DNA of 25,117 nt from Thiobacillus denitrificans (GTDB lineage Bacteria; Pseudomonadota; Gammaproteobacteria; Burkholderiales; Thiobacillaceae): contig DDRS01000016.1 in assembly GCA_002343685.1 (NCBI GenBank), positions 43,763 through 68,879 of the forward strand, given 5' to 3'. Positions within the stretch are counted from its first letter, which is position 1, and each line of letters starts with the position of its first letter. The position numbers and the translations under genes are program-made. Shown in pieces: positions 1 to 8,800 of this stretch. Below the pieces are notes generated by a model. That model made no database searches. It was given only the letters and a program-made list of their open reading frames with translations, and was not told the DNA's origin.

Positions 1-973
1 CCAGCTGGTTGGCCTGGCGGGCATTCTCGGCGTTCTGCTTGACGGTGCTGGTCAGCTCTTCCATCGAGGAGGCCGTCTCTTCCAGACTCGAGGCCTGCGA
101 TTCGGTACGCGACGACAGGTCGGCGTTGCCGGAGGCTATCTCGCGTGAGGCGACGGCTATGGTCTCGGTGCCGTGACGCACCTGGCCAACAATGGTCACC
201 AGGCTGGCGTTCATGTCTTTCAGTGCTTGCATCAGCTGGCCGACTTCATCCGTGGAGTGGACGTCGATACGCTGCGTCAGGTCGCCGGTTGAAACAATGC
301 GCGCAAGCTTCACTGCATGGTTGATCGGAGTCGTGATGGAACGCGTGATCAGCCAGGCGGCCAAGCTGCCGAGCAGCAGCGACAAGACCATCATGAAAAG
401 CATGAACACGCGCGCACTGGCATAGGTCGCCTCCGCATCCGCCACAGCCCGGGCACTTCCCTTTTCCTGAAGCCCGGCCATGTCTTCCAGGGCCTTGATC
501 CATTGCTCCTGTGCCGGGCGTGCCTCATCGACCAGCACCTGGGTCGCCGCAATGGGGTTGCCGAGCGCAAACCCCATTGCCTTGTCGAGCAGGGGATCGG
601 TCTTTGCACGCGCCGCCGCAATCCTGGCGAGCCGTGATTTTTCCTCCTCGCCCGTTACCATGGTGGCCAGCTTCCTGCTTGCCTCGGCATACTGCATCCG
701 CTGCGCCTGGATACGCTTCGCTTCGGCTTCCATGGCGCCGTCGTCCGTCAGCAGGACAAGATTGCGGACCGAGATGGCGACGGTTTGCAACGTATCGCGC
801 ATGGTGCCGACCAGTTTGATCTTGACCATGTGATCCCCCGTCACCTGGTCAAGATGGCCCTGGATCTGTGACATCCGTATCAGGCCGAACGCTGCAACCA
901 GCAGCACCAAGACCAGGACCAGACCGAATCCGGCGCCCATCCGGGCGCCAATTTTCATGTTTGTGAACGACAT
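1..973 (-). CDS. Methyl-accepting chemotaxis protein, N-terminal part (runs off the window)
   Basis: This is the first 324 codons of an inner-membrane chemoreceptor; the C-terminal signalling tip lies outside the window. The N-terminus MSFTNMKIGARMGAG leads into a membrane helix (about residues 13-32). A helical periplasmic region of about 155 residues follows, resembling a four-helix-bundle ligand domain, then a second membrane helix (about 190-210) and a HAMP linker beginning ITRSITTPIN. The last visible part is the first methylation helix of the signalling domain (SRTESQASSLEETASSMEEL), which is typical of proteobacterial MCPs. The start at 973 is supported by a ribosome site (GTAGGAA) just upstream. 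The ligand cannot be read from the sequence. It would signal through CheA/CheW, none of which are in the window. Confidence 0.93.
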   Translation of the reverse strand, partial: MSFTNMKIGARMGAGFGLVLVLVLLVAAFGLIRMSQIQGHLDQVTGDHMVKIKLVGTMRDTLQTVAISVRNLVLLTDDGAMEAEAKRIQAQRMQYAEASRKLATMVTGEEEKSRLARIAAARAKTDPLLDKAMGFALGNPIAATQVLVDEARPAQEQWIKALEDMAGLQEKGSARAVADAEATYASARVFMLFMMVLSLLLGSLAAWLITRSITTPINHAVKLARIVSTGDLTQRIDVHSTDEVGQLMQALKDMNASLVTIVGQVRHGTETIAVASREIASGNADLSSRTESQASSLEETASSMEELTSTVKQNAENARQANQL

Positions 974-1161
974 TTCCTACCTATGTATTGAACAAGTACG
1001 GATTTCCTGAACACCCGAATTCCGGGCTCGAAGCCGGCATACGACGCCAAGGATGGAGCGGAGAGGATGGGGAATGTACTTGTGCCGCATGACAGCGGTG
1101 TGACTGCGTGTGACGACGGCGTGCCGCACCGTCATGGGCAAGGCCCGATGAGATCGAAGCA

Positions 1162-1180
1162 GGGCTCCCGATCGGAGCCC
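1162..1180 (-). terminator. GC-rich hairpin just after rluA
   Basis: Arms GGGCTCC and GGAGCCC with a 5-base loop lie immediately downstream of the rluA stop codon on the minus strand. No T-run follows, so it is a weak intrinsic terminator at best. The rest of 974-1161 shows no gene. Confidence 0.35.
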
Positions 1181-1181
1181 G

Positions 1182-1841
1182 TCAGAATGGCGCGGAACGC
1201 TCGAACACGAGCGCTTCGCCGGTCAGCGGATGGGCGAAGCGCAGGGCGCAGGCATGCAAGAGCAGACGCCCAGCCTGGACCTGCACATCCGGCGGCGCAT
1301 ACAGGGTATCGCCCAGGATGGGATGGCCCAACTCGCGCAGATGGACGCGCAACTGATGCGAACGGCCGGTGACCGGTTCGAGTTCGACGCGCGTACGCGT
1401 TCCGGTTTCGTCGATCTCCAGCACGCGCCAGCGAGTGAGACTCGGCTTGCCGTGAATGCGATCGACCATCCGCAGTGGCCGCCTGGGCCAGTCGACGATG
1501 ATGGGCAGGTCGATCGTTCCCCAACCGCCCGGCACAGCGTCCAGTCTGCCGGCCACGATTGCGACGTAGCGCTTCGACACCTCGCGTGCCGCGAAGGCCA
1601 CGCTCAGTGCGCGCTGCGCCTCCGCGCCGCGCGCCATCACCATCAAACCGGACGTGGCCATGTCGAGCCGATGTACGATCAAGGCATCGGGATAACGGGC
1701 CTGCGCCCGCGCACTCAGGCAATCCTGCTTGTCGACACCGCGCCCCGGCACGGCCAGCAGGCCGCTGGGCTTGTCGAATACCAGCAGGGTGTCGTCGGCG
1801 TAGAAAGGCTCGATGGCAACGCTGCCTGGGGTCGGCGTCAT
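1182..1841 (-). CDS. rluA: Dual-specificity rRNA/tRNA pseudouridine synthase RluA
   Basis: The 219-residue product has the same length as Escherichia coli RluA. The catalytic motif HRLDMATSGL, carrying the nucleophilic Asp, is intact. Other family signatures are FDKPSGLLAVPGR near the N-terminus, DLPIIVDWP in the middle, and PVTGRSHQLRVH followed by LGHPILGD near the C-terminus. E. coli RluA isomerises U746 of 23S rRNA and U32 of several tRNAs; that specificity is inferred here from the close match. The start at ATG 1841 was chosen because it gives the family N-terminus; an in-frame extension upstream would run into the end of the aminopeptidase gene. The 25-base gap to that gene on the same strand suggests co-transcription. 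Confidence 0.9.
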   Translation of the reverse strand: MTPTPGSVAIEPFYADDTLLVFDKPSGLLAVPGRGVDKQDCLSARAQARYPDALIVHRLDMATSGLMVMARGAEAQRALSVAFAAREVSKRYVAIVAGRLDAVPGGWGTIDLPIIVDWPRRPLRMVDRIHGKPSLTRWRVLEIDETGTRTRVELEPVTGRSHQLRVHLRELGHPILGDTLYAPPDVQVQAGRLLLHACALRFAHPLTGEALVFERSAPF

Positions 1842-1866
1842 GCTCACCGATCGAGTGGGGTTTTTC

Positions 1867-3321
1867 TTACGCCTGAAGCCCGTCCAGCAATGCCAGCCCC
1901 CACGCCACGCCAAAGCCGTTGGCATCGCTCATCACCGCACCCAGCCCGCCCTTGCAGCTGTGGCCGGACAGATCCATGTGCAGCCACGGCGTGTCGCCGA
2001 CAAAGCGCGACAGGAAGCGGGCGGCGAGGATGTGGTCGGCTTCGCCTTCCATGCTGCACTGCTTGACGTCGGCCACGGTCGAGTCGAGGCTGCTGTCGTA
2101 GTCCTCGGGGTAGGGAAAGACGACGATGCGTTCGCCGCTCACCGTCGCCGCGCGCGAAGCCGAGTGCGCCAGCGCGCTGGAGGTGGCGAACACGCCGGAC
2201 ATGCGGCTGCCGAGCGCGTAGTGCATGGAGCCGGTGAGCGTGGCGAAGTCGGCGATGAGCACAGGCTTGGCCCTGGCCGCCAGCGTCAGCGTGTCGGCCA
2301 GCACCATGCGGCCTTCGGCGTCGGTATGGACGACTTCGATGGTGGTGCCATTCAGGGCCGCGACCACTTCGTTCTGCCGGTAGGCCTGCGGGCTGATGTG
2401 GTTCTCGGCGAGCGCGACCCAGCCGTCCAGCGCAACCGGCAGTTTCAGCTTCGATGCCGTGGCGAGGATGCCCAGCACGACCGCCGAGCCGTTCATGTCC
2501 TCGTGCATGCCCTGCATGTACTTGGCCGGCTTGAGGTTGTGGCCGCCGGTGTCGAAGCAGATGCCCTTGCCCACGAACGCGACCGGCCTGGCCTTGCCGG
2601 CCTTGCCCTTGTAACTGATGCGCACGATCGCCGCGTCCCTGGCCGGCGAGCCCTGCGCCACCGCGCAGAAGGCACCGGCACCCATCTTCTTCAGTTTGTC
2701 GAAGCTGTATTCCTCGACCGTCCAGCCGTACTGCTTGGCCAGCGTCTTGATCCGTTTGCGGTAGACGCCGGGCGTGAGTTCGTCCGGCCCCTGCACGGTG
2801 AGGCTACGGGTCAGGAGATTGCCTTCGGCCAGGGCCTGCGCGCGGGCAAAGCCGCTGGCCGACTTGTAGCCGAACAGCTGCACGCGCTTGAGCACCGTGT
2901 CGGTTTTGGATTTGCGCGACGGCAGCGGCACGGCGTTGACCAGCGCGGTATACACCGCCGCCTCGGCGGCACGCGCCTTGAATGCCTCCTCGCCGAACAC
3001 GGCCAGTGCCAGCGATTTCGGATGCTCGGCCATCAGGTGTGCGAGCGCCTTGCGCACCAGTTCATGGGTTTCGAAGGTGCTGGCATCGGCCTTGAGCATG
3101 GCAAACACCGCAAGCGTGCCGCCGGTCAGCTGCACCGCCACCGGCGACTTCGCCAGCGCGTCGACCTTGAGCTCGCGTCGCTTCATCACGGCCTTGAGTT
3201 CAGCGCTGCCAGGCAGTTCGGGCAGGGTTTTCGACACCGGCAACAGCACGAGCGCATGGCCTGCGTCCTCCAGCGATTTGGCTGTGATTTCCTGTTTGTT
3301 TTCAGCGAGTTTAGGCAGCAT
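1867..3321 (-). CDS. M17 leucyl aminopeptidase family protein
   Basis: This 484-residue cytosolic metallopeptidase removes N-terminal residues from peptides. The C-terminal catalytic domain has the family landmarks in order: GKGICFDTGG, the LKPA lysine region, HEDMNGSA with a metal-binding Asp, and HTDAEGR, which carries metal-binding Asp and Glu plus the catalytic Arg. The usual signature is NTDAEGR, so the first position is changed to His. The two-zinc centre otherwise looks complete. The start at 3321 is backed by AAGGAA at good spacing; an in-frame extension upstream to 3450 would overlap the divergent pdhA promoter. The gene lies 25 bases upstream of rluA, in the same probable operon. 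It differs enough from E. coli PepA that I leave the symbol open. Confidence 0.9.
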   Translation of the reverse strand: MLPKLAENKQEITAKSLEDAGHALVLLPVSKTLPELPGSAELKAVMKRRELKVDALAKSPVAVQLTGGTLAVFAMLKADASTFETHELVRKALAHLMAEHPKSLALAVFGEEAFKARAAEAAVYTALVNAVPLPSRKSKTDTVLKRVQLFGYKSASGFARAQALAEGNLLTRSLTVQGPDELTPGVYRKRIKTLAKQYGWTVEEYSFDKLKKMGAGAFCAVAQGSPARDAAIVRISYKGKAGKARPVAFVGKGICFDTGGHNLKPAKYMQGMHEDMNGSAVVLGILATASKLKLPVALDGWVALAENHISPQAYRQNEVVAALNGTTIEVVHTDAEGRMVLADTLTLAARAKPVLIADFATLTGSMHYALGSRMSGVFATSSALAHSASRAATVSGERIVVFPYPEDYDSSLDSTVADVKQCSMEGEADHILAARFLSRFVGDTPWLHMDLSGHSCKGGLGAVMSDANGFGVAWGLALLDGLQA

Positions 3322-3348
3322 GTGGGTTCCTTGGGGGTGGCGTTTTTC

Positions 3349-3377
3349 TTGATGGTTGGCGGGGTTTACCGGATAAT
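3349..3377 (+). promoter_or_regulatory. Candidate sigma-70 promoter of the pyruvate dehydrogenase operon
   Basis: A -35 element TTGATG (3349-3354) and a -10 element GATAAT (3372-3377) are separated by exactly 17 bases. They sit about 57 bases upstream of the pdhA start, in the divergent gap between the aminopeptidase gene and pdhA. No operator was recognised. Confidence 0.55.
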
Positions 3378-3433
3378 TGCGCGTTTGAATTTTTCCGGCG
3401 CTTTTTCCGAGCCCATCCATTAAGGGTAACCGA

Positions 3434-4435
3434 ATGAAGATTGAAGACAAGAAACGCGTGCTGCGCGAAATGGTGTTGCACCGCCGTTTTGAAGAGCGCT
3501 GCTATCAGGCCTATATCGAACGCAAGATCGGCGGCTTCCTCCACCTCTACCCTGGCCAGGAAGCTTGCTGCAATGGCGTGATGGAGGCCGCACGCCCCGG
3601 TCATGACTACGTCATCACCGGCTACCGCGACCACGTCCACGCGATCAAGTGCGGGGCCGATCCGAAAGCCGTGATGGCCGAACTGTATGGCAAGGAAACC
3701 GGCTCCTCCAAGGGACGCGGCGGTTCGATGCACATCTTCGACGGCGACAAGCGCTTCATGGGTGGCTACGCGTTGGTGGGCGGTCCCTTTCCGCTCGCGG
3801 CCGGCATCGCCAAGGCGATCCAGCTCAAGGGCGGCGACGAGATCGCCATCTGCTTCCTCGGCGACGCCGCCAACAACCAGGGCGTGTTCCACGAAACACT
3901 GAACATGGCGGCGCTGTGGAAACTGCCGGTGCTGTTCGTCTGCGAAAACAACCTGTACGGCATCGGCACCTCGATCGAGCGTTCCACCGCCGTGGTGCAC
4001 CAGCACAAGCGCGTCGCCGCCTACAACATCCCGGCCGACGAATGCGACGGCCAGGATATCGAAATCGTTTACGAAGCCGCGCGCAAGGCAGTCGACCATG
4101 TGCGCTCGGGCAACGGTCCCTACTTCCTCGAACTGATGACCTACCGCTATCGCGGCCATTCGATGTCCGATTCGCGCGGCTACCGTTCGCGCGAAGAGGA
4201 AGAACTGTGGAAGCAGCGCGACCCCATCTTCATCCTGCGCGACCGCCTGATCAAGGACGGCGCAATGACCATGGCCGACTTCGAGACGCTGGAAAAGGAA
4301 ACCGACGCCTACATCGAGAACGAAGTCATCAAGTTCTCCGAGGAATCCCCCGAACCGCGCGTCGAGGACCTCGAAAAATACGTGTTCGCCGATCGCGAAA
4401 CCCAGCTCCCGTGGCTCACGGGCAAGGCCGCTTAA
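3434..4435 (+). CDS. pdhA: Pyruvate dehydrogenase E1 component, alpha subunit
   Basis: The 333-residue subunit belongs to the heterotetrameric (alpha2beta2) E1, which decarboxylates pyruvate with thiamine diphosphate and passes the acetyl group to lipoyl-E2. Landmarks are the N-terminal YPGQEA, ITGYRDH and SKGRGGSMHIF segments, the ThDP/magnesium region FLGDAANNQGVFHE to CENNLYGI, and the loop YRYRGHSMSDSRGYRSREE. The ThDP motif normally begins GDG; here the third residue is Ala. This alpha/beta E1 type differs from the single-chain AceE common in Gamma- and Betaproteobacteria. A 2-oxo-acid dehydrogenase with another substrate (branched-chain or acetoin) is the main alternative; HSMSD and the gene order favour pyruvate. 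Confidence 0.9.
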   Translation: MKIEDKKRVLREMVLHRRFEERCYQAYIERKIGGFLHLYPGQEACCNGVMEAARPGHDYVITGYRDHVHAIKCGADPKAVMAELYGKETGSSKGRGGSMHIFDGDKRFMGGYALVGGPFPLAAGIAKAIQLKGGDEIAICFLGDAANNQGVFHETLNMAALWKLPVLFVCENNLYGIGTSIERSTAVVHQHKRVAAYNIPADECDGQDIEIVYEAARKAVDHVRSGNGPYFLELMTYRYRGHSMSDSRGYRSREEEELWKQRDPIFILRDRLIKDGAMTMADFETLEKETDAYIENEVIKFSEESPEPRVEDLEKYVFADRETQLPWLTGKAA

Positions 4436-4454
4436 GGTTTAAGGAAAAGACAGC

Positions 4455-5438
4455 ATGGCAAACATCATGTACTGGGAAGCGATTCAGCGCGCCCACGACG
4501 AAGAAATGGCGCGTGACCCGCTGGTCATCTGCATGGGCGAAGACATCGGCGTGGCCGGCGGCACCTACAAGGCCACCAAGGGCCTGTACGAAAAATACGG
4601 TCCGCTGCGCGTGATGGACACGCCGATTTCCGAAGGCGGCTTCACCGGCCTCGGCATCGGCGCCTCCTTCCTCGGCGTCCGACCCATCATTGAAATCATG
4701 TCGGTCAACTTCGCCTGGCTGGCGATGGACCAGATGTTCAACTCCGCCGCCAAAGTGCGCTACATGTCGGGCGGCCAGCTGACCGCGCCGTGCGTGTTCC
4801 GCTCCGCCGGCGGCGCAGCCCACCAGCTCGGCGCGCAGCACTCGGCGCGCATGGAAAAGGTGTTCATGGGCATCGCCGGCCTGCGCGTGGTGACGCCGTC
4901 CAACCCCAAGCAGGCCTACGGCCTGCTGAAGTCGGCGATCCGCTGCGACGACCCGGTGTTCATCAACGAGCACGAGCTGATGTACAACATGAAGGGCGAA
5001 GTGCCCGACGGCGAATACTTCCACCCGCTGGAAGGCTCTGAAGTCGCACGCTCCGGCACCGACGTCACGCTGTTCGGCTACAACATCTCGGTACACTGGT
5101 GCCTGAAGGCTGCCGAAATCCTCGACAAGCAGTACGGCATCTCGGCCGAAGTCATCGACCTCTACTCGCTCGCTCCGCTCGACCGCGAAGGCATCAAGAA
5201 ATCGGTCAGCAAGACCCATCGCGCCGTCATCGCCGAAGAGGACGAGGCGCCGGTCGGCGTCGGCTCCGAAGTCATCGCCATCATCAACGAAGAATGCTTC
5301 TTCGAGCTGGACGCCGCCCCGGTGCGCGTCCACTCCGCGCTGGTGCCGCAGCCCTACAACCACACGCTGGAAAAAGCGGCGATCCCGGATCACGAGGATG
5401 TGGTGAAGGCGGTACTGAAGCTCTTTGGCAAGGCTTAA
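4455..5438 (+). CDS. pdhB: Pyruvate dehydrogenase E1 component, beta subunit
   Basis: The 327-residue partner of E1 alpha has the transketolase-like pyrimidine-binding fold followed by the C-terminal transketolase domain. Recognisable segments are MGEDIGVAGGTYKATKGL, DTPISEGGFTGLGIGAS, the EIMSVNFAWLAMDQ helix and the C-terminal VIDLYSLAPLD. These match E1 beta of pyruvate or branched-chain dehydrogenases. It starts 19 bases after pdhA with AAGGAAAAG upstream, so the two subunits are probably translated from one mRNA. The stop codon is followed directly by an inverted repeat and a four-helix-bundle gene that separate it from E2-E3. Confidence 0.92.
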   Translation: MANIMYWEAIQRAHDEEMARDPLVICMGEDIGVAGGTYKATKGLYEKYGPLRVMDTPISEGGFTGLGIGASFLGVRPIIEIMSVNFAWLAMDQMFNSAAKVRYMSGGQLTAPCVFRSAGGAAHQLGAQHSARMEKVFMGIAGLRVVTPSNPKQAYGLLKSAIRCDDPVFINEHELMYNMKGEVPDGEYFHPLEGSEVARSGTDVTLFGYNISVHWCLKAAEILDKQYGISAEVIDLYSLAPLDREGIKKSVSKTHRAVIAEEDEAPVGVGSEVIAIINEECFFELDAAPVRVHSALVPQPYNHTLEKAAIPDHEDVVKAVLKLFGKA

Positions 5439-5472
5439 GGGATCAGGGGCCAGGATTCAGGGGTCAGGGAGT
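5439..5472 (+). repeat. Left arm of inverted repeat flanking the S23-type gene
   Basis: About 33 bases starting one base after the pdhB stop read as tandem variants of GGATTCAGGGGTCAGG. The inner 20 bases, GGATTCAGGGGTCAGGGAGT, recur exactly on the opposite strand at 5833-5852. The repeat overlaps the GTG start of the S23-type gene. Confidence 0.85.
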
Positions 5473-5841
5473 GAACAACTACCGGGATCTGAAGGTCTGG
5501 CAGATGGCGATGAAATTGACAGAAGACATCTACCGAACCACCGAATCCTTTCCCTCCCGGGAAACCTATGCGCTGGCCAATCAACTCCAGCGTGCAGCCG
5601 TTTCCATCCTGTCCAATATTGCGGAAGGCCACGCAAGAAGTTCGACAAAGGACTACTTGCGTTTTGTATCGATTTCGCAGGGTTCGCTGGCTGAAGCAGA
5701 AACACAGCTCGAACTCGCGCACCGGCTGGGTTATATCCCCCAAGCCGAGTTGCTTTGTCTGCTTGACAGACCAACGAGGTTGGACGTATGTTGCATGGCC
5801 TGAGAAGCGCGCTGGCCACAAAACTATCGCCAACTCCCTGA
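5471..5841 (+). pseudogene. Four-helix bundle (S23/IVS-type) protein gene, one-base frameshift
   Basis: The start reads VNNYRDLKVWQMAMKLTEDI and continues through QRAAVSILSNIAEGHAR and LRFVSISQGSLAEAETQLEL, the hallmarks of the small four-helix-bundle family first seen in 23S rRNA intervening sequences. Near 5765 the frame breaks: the +1 frame from there reads GRMLHGLRSALATKLSPTP and stops at 5839-5841, as the family should. Restoring one base (GACAGACC to GACCAGACC) gives an intact protein of about 123 residues. As written, the frame ends early at DVCCMA. The family has no settled enzyme function; one relative, Avd, serves diversity-generating retroelements. The gene fills almost the whole space between two inverted repeats inside the pdh operon. 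A sequencing error cannot be excluded. Confidence 0.85.
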
Positions 5842-5866
5842 CCCCTGAATCCTGACCTCTGAATCC
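5833..5866 (-). repeat. Right arm of inverted repeat flanking the S23-type gene
   Basis: Read on the minus strand, it gives GGATTCAGAGGTCAGGATTC followed by AGGGGTCAGGGAGT, matching the left arm over about 33 bases with a perfect 20-base core. Its outer end lies one base before the E2-E3 ATG. In mRNA the two arms could pair into a long stem enclosing the S23-type gene. Confidence 0.85.
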
Positions 5867-5867
5867 T

Positions 5868-8800
5868 ATGAATCATTACGCCATCACGATGCCGCAACTC
5901 TCGGACACCATGACCGAGGGCGTGGTCGTCACCTGGGAAAAACAGCCGGGTGATCGCGTCGAGCGCGGCGACATCGTCGCCACGGTCGAAACCGACAAGG
6001 CCATCATGGACGTCGAGGTATTCAAGGCCGGCTACCTGGCCGGCCCGCTGGCTGACGTCGGCGCGACCATCGCCGTCGGCGCCGCGCTCGGCTACATCAC
6101 CGACACCGCGGGCGACGTGGCGATCGCCGCCGGGGAAGTGGTGGCCGAACAGGCGCAGACGGAAATGATCCCGCACCACGCCGGCACGCCGATCGTGATG
6201 CCGCAACTGTCGGACACCATGACCGAAGGCGTCGTCGTCACTTGGGAAAAGCAGCCCGGCGACAGCATCCGCCGCGGCGACATCGTCGCCACGGTCGAAA
6301 CCGACAAGGCCATCATGGACGTCGAGGTGTTCCAGGAGGGCTTCCTGTCCGGACCGATCGCCGACGTCGGCAGCGTAGTCGAGGTCGGCCACCCGATGGC
6401 CTTCATCGTCGACGACGCCGCCAAGGCCAACGACACCGGCGTCACCATCAGCGCCGACCATAAGGTCAGGGACACGCACAAGGTCGCACCGCATGCCGCA
6501 GACAAGCCCGCCACCATCCCCGTGCCCAAGGCCGCGCCCGCGCAGGTCACCGCAGCCGGCAATGTGCCGCCGGTCGCGCGCGTGCCGGGCCGCCCGGCTT
6601 CGCCCTATGCCCGCAAGGTCGCAGCGCAACTCGGCGTGAACATCGCCGGTCTCGCCGGCAGCGGTCCCGCCGGCGTGATCCTCGCCGCCGACGTGGCGCG
6701 TGCGCGTCCCTCGATGCAGGAAGTCGCCCACTCGCTGCCGCAGGTCGATGTGCCGGGCCAGGGCCGCGCGATGACTTCGATGGAGAAGGCCGTCTCCCAC
6801 GCGATGACCGCCTCGCTCACGCTGCCGACCTTCAACGTCACGGTGAACATCGACACCAGCAAGCTCACCGCCGCCGCCAAGGCGAACAAGGTGTCGGTGA
6901 CGGTGGCGATCGCCAAGGCCTGCTCGGTCGCGATGGCGAAATTCCCGCGCATGAACTGGGCTTACCAGCCGGTCGACAAGCTGGTCGAACGCGCCAACCA
7001 CGACTTCGGCGTCGCCGTGATGTCGAACGACGGCGGCCTGGTGGTGCCTATCCTGCACGGCATCGAGAAGAAGCCGCTGGAGGCGCTGCAGAGCGACTGG
7101 ACCGGCCTCGTCGAGCGCGCACGGGTGCGCAAGCTGGCGCCGTCCGAGTATTCCAACCCCACCTTCACCATTTCCAACATGGGCATGCTGGGCGTGTCGC
7201 ACTTCACCGCGATCCCCACCCCCGGCATCTCGGCGATCCTGGCGATTGCCGCCAACGGACCGCAGGGTACGCCTTTCACCATCACCGGCGACCACCGCGT
7301 GCTCAACGGTGCCGACGTCGCGCTGTATCTGGCGACGCTGAAGCAGACCATCGAAGCGCCTGACGCCTGGATGGCAGGCGAGGGGTCGGGGGTCAGGGGT
7401 CAGGGGTCAGGGAGCGTCGCTGCGGCTGCCGCCGCATCGGTCAGCCATGCTGCGCCGGCCGTTTCGCCCATCCCCGAAGGCAACTGGGACTTCCCGGTGG
7501 TCGTCGTCGGCGGCGGCCCCGGTGGCGAGGACTGCGCGCGCGACCTGGCCGATCACGGCATCAAGGTCATGATGGTCAACAACGAGCCCTTCCCCGGCGG
7601 CGAATGTCTGTGGCGCGGCTGCATCCCGTCCAAGGCCTGGCGCGCCGCGGCCGACGTCATCCGCAACCGCGCGCACGACGCGGAAATGGGCGTCGACGGT
7701 ACCAATACGCCCAAGCTCAACTGGGAGCAGGTCGAGAAGCATCGCCGCTGGGTGCAGTCGAGCCGCGGCGAGATGGCTCTGAAGGCCGACAAGGGCATGA
7801 AGATCGACGTGCGCGAAGGCTACGGCGAATTCGTCGACGCCCACACGCTGAAGATCACCCCGGTCGAGGGCGAGCCCTACACCGTAAGCTTTGGCGCGGC
7901 GGTCATCGCCACCGGCGCCCCCGCCTTCGTGCCGCCGATTCCCGGCGCGCGCGAGAATCTGGCGACGGGCGGCGTGGTCACCTCCGACACCATCTGGAAC
8001 CTCGCCACCCCGCCGAAGAAACTCGGCATCGTCGGCGGCGGCGTGATCGGCGTGGAAATGGCGCAGATCTTCCGCGACTTCGGCACCGAGGTGCTGATGC
8101 TGGAGCGCAACGAACGCATCCTCGCCGAAGTCGAGGAGGAAATCGCCAGGACCCTGATCGCCTCGCTGGAGAAGGAAATCACCGTCGTCACCAGCGCCGA
8201 CATCAAGGAAGCGAGCGGCAAACCGGGCACGATGAAGCTGCGCTACGCAAATAAAGAAGGCGTCGAGTCGGTATTCGACTGCGACGTCATCCTGATGGCC
8301 ACCGGCAAGCGCCCCGACACCCGCAAGCTCAACCTCGACAAGGTCGGCGTCGAGCTCGACGGCGCGGCGATCAAGGTCAACGCCCGCTGCCAGACCAGTG
8401 CGCCGCATATCTACGCGGTCGGCGACGTCATCGGCGGCTACATGCTGGCCCACACCGCCGCCACCCAGGGCCGTGTCGCCGCCAGCAACCTGCTCGGCCA
8501 TGCCAGCGAATACGACCAGGACAAGGACTGTGGCGTCACCTTCTCGCGTCCGCAGGCCGGCTTCGTCGGCCTGTCGGTGGCGCAGGCCAAAGCCAAGGGC
8601 ATCGACGCGGTGGAAGCCAAGATGCCGATGAGCATCGATGCCAAGGCGATGATCACCGGCGAAACCGAGGGCATGATCAAGCTGGTGGCCGACAAGGCCA
8701 CGGGCCGCATCATCGGCGTGCACTACCTCGCCGACCATACCGACACCCTGATCGGTATCGGCGTGATGATGGTGGCCGGCGAGATGACGCTGACCCAGGT

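Noticed and set aside
1813..3423. Long open frame antisense to the aminopeptidase
   Set aside because: It mirrors the codon pattern of a high-G+C gene, is rich in His/Arg/Gly without any family motif, and the opposite frame is a clear M17 peptidase.
5439..5866. Classical insertion sequence in the pdh operon
   Set aside because: Despite inverted ends, no transposase is encoded and no target-site duplication is evident; the only frame is the S23-type gene.
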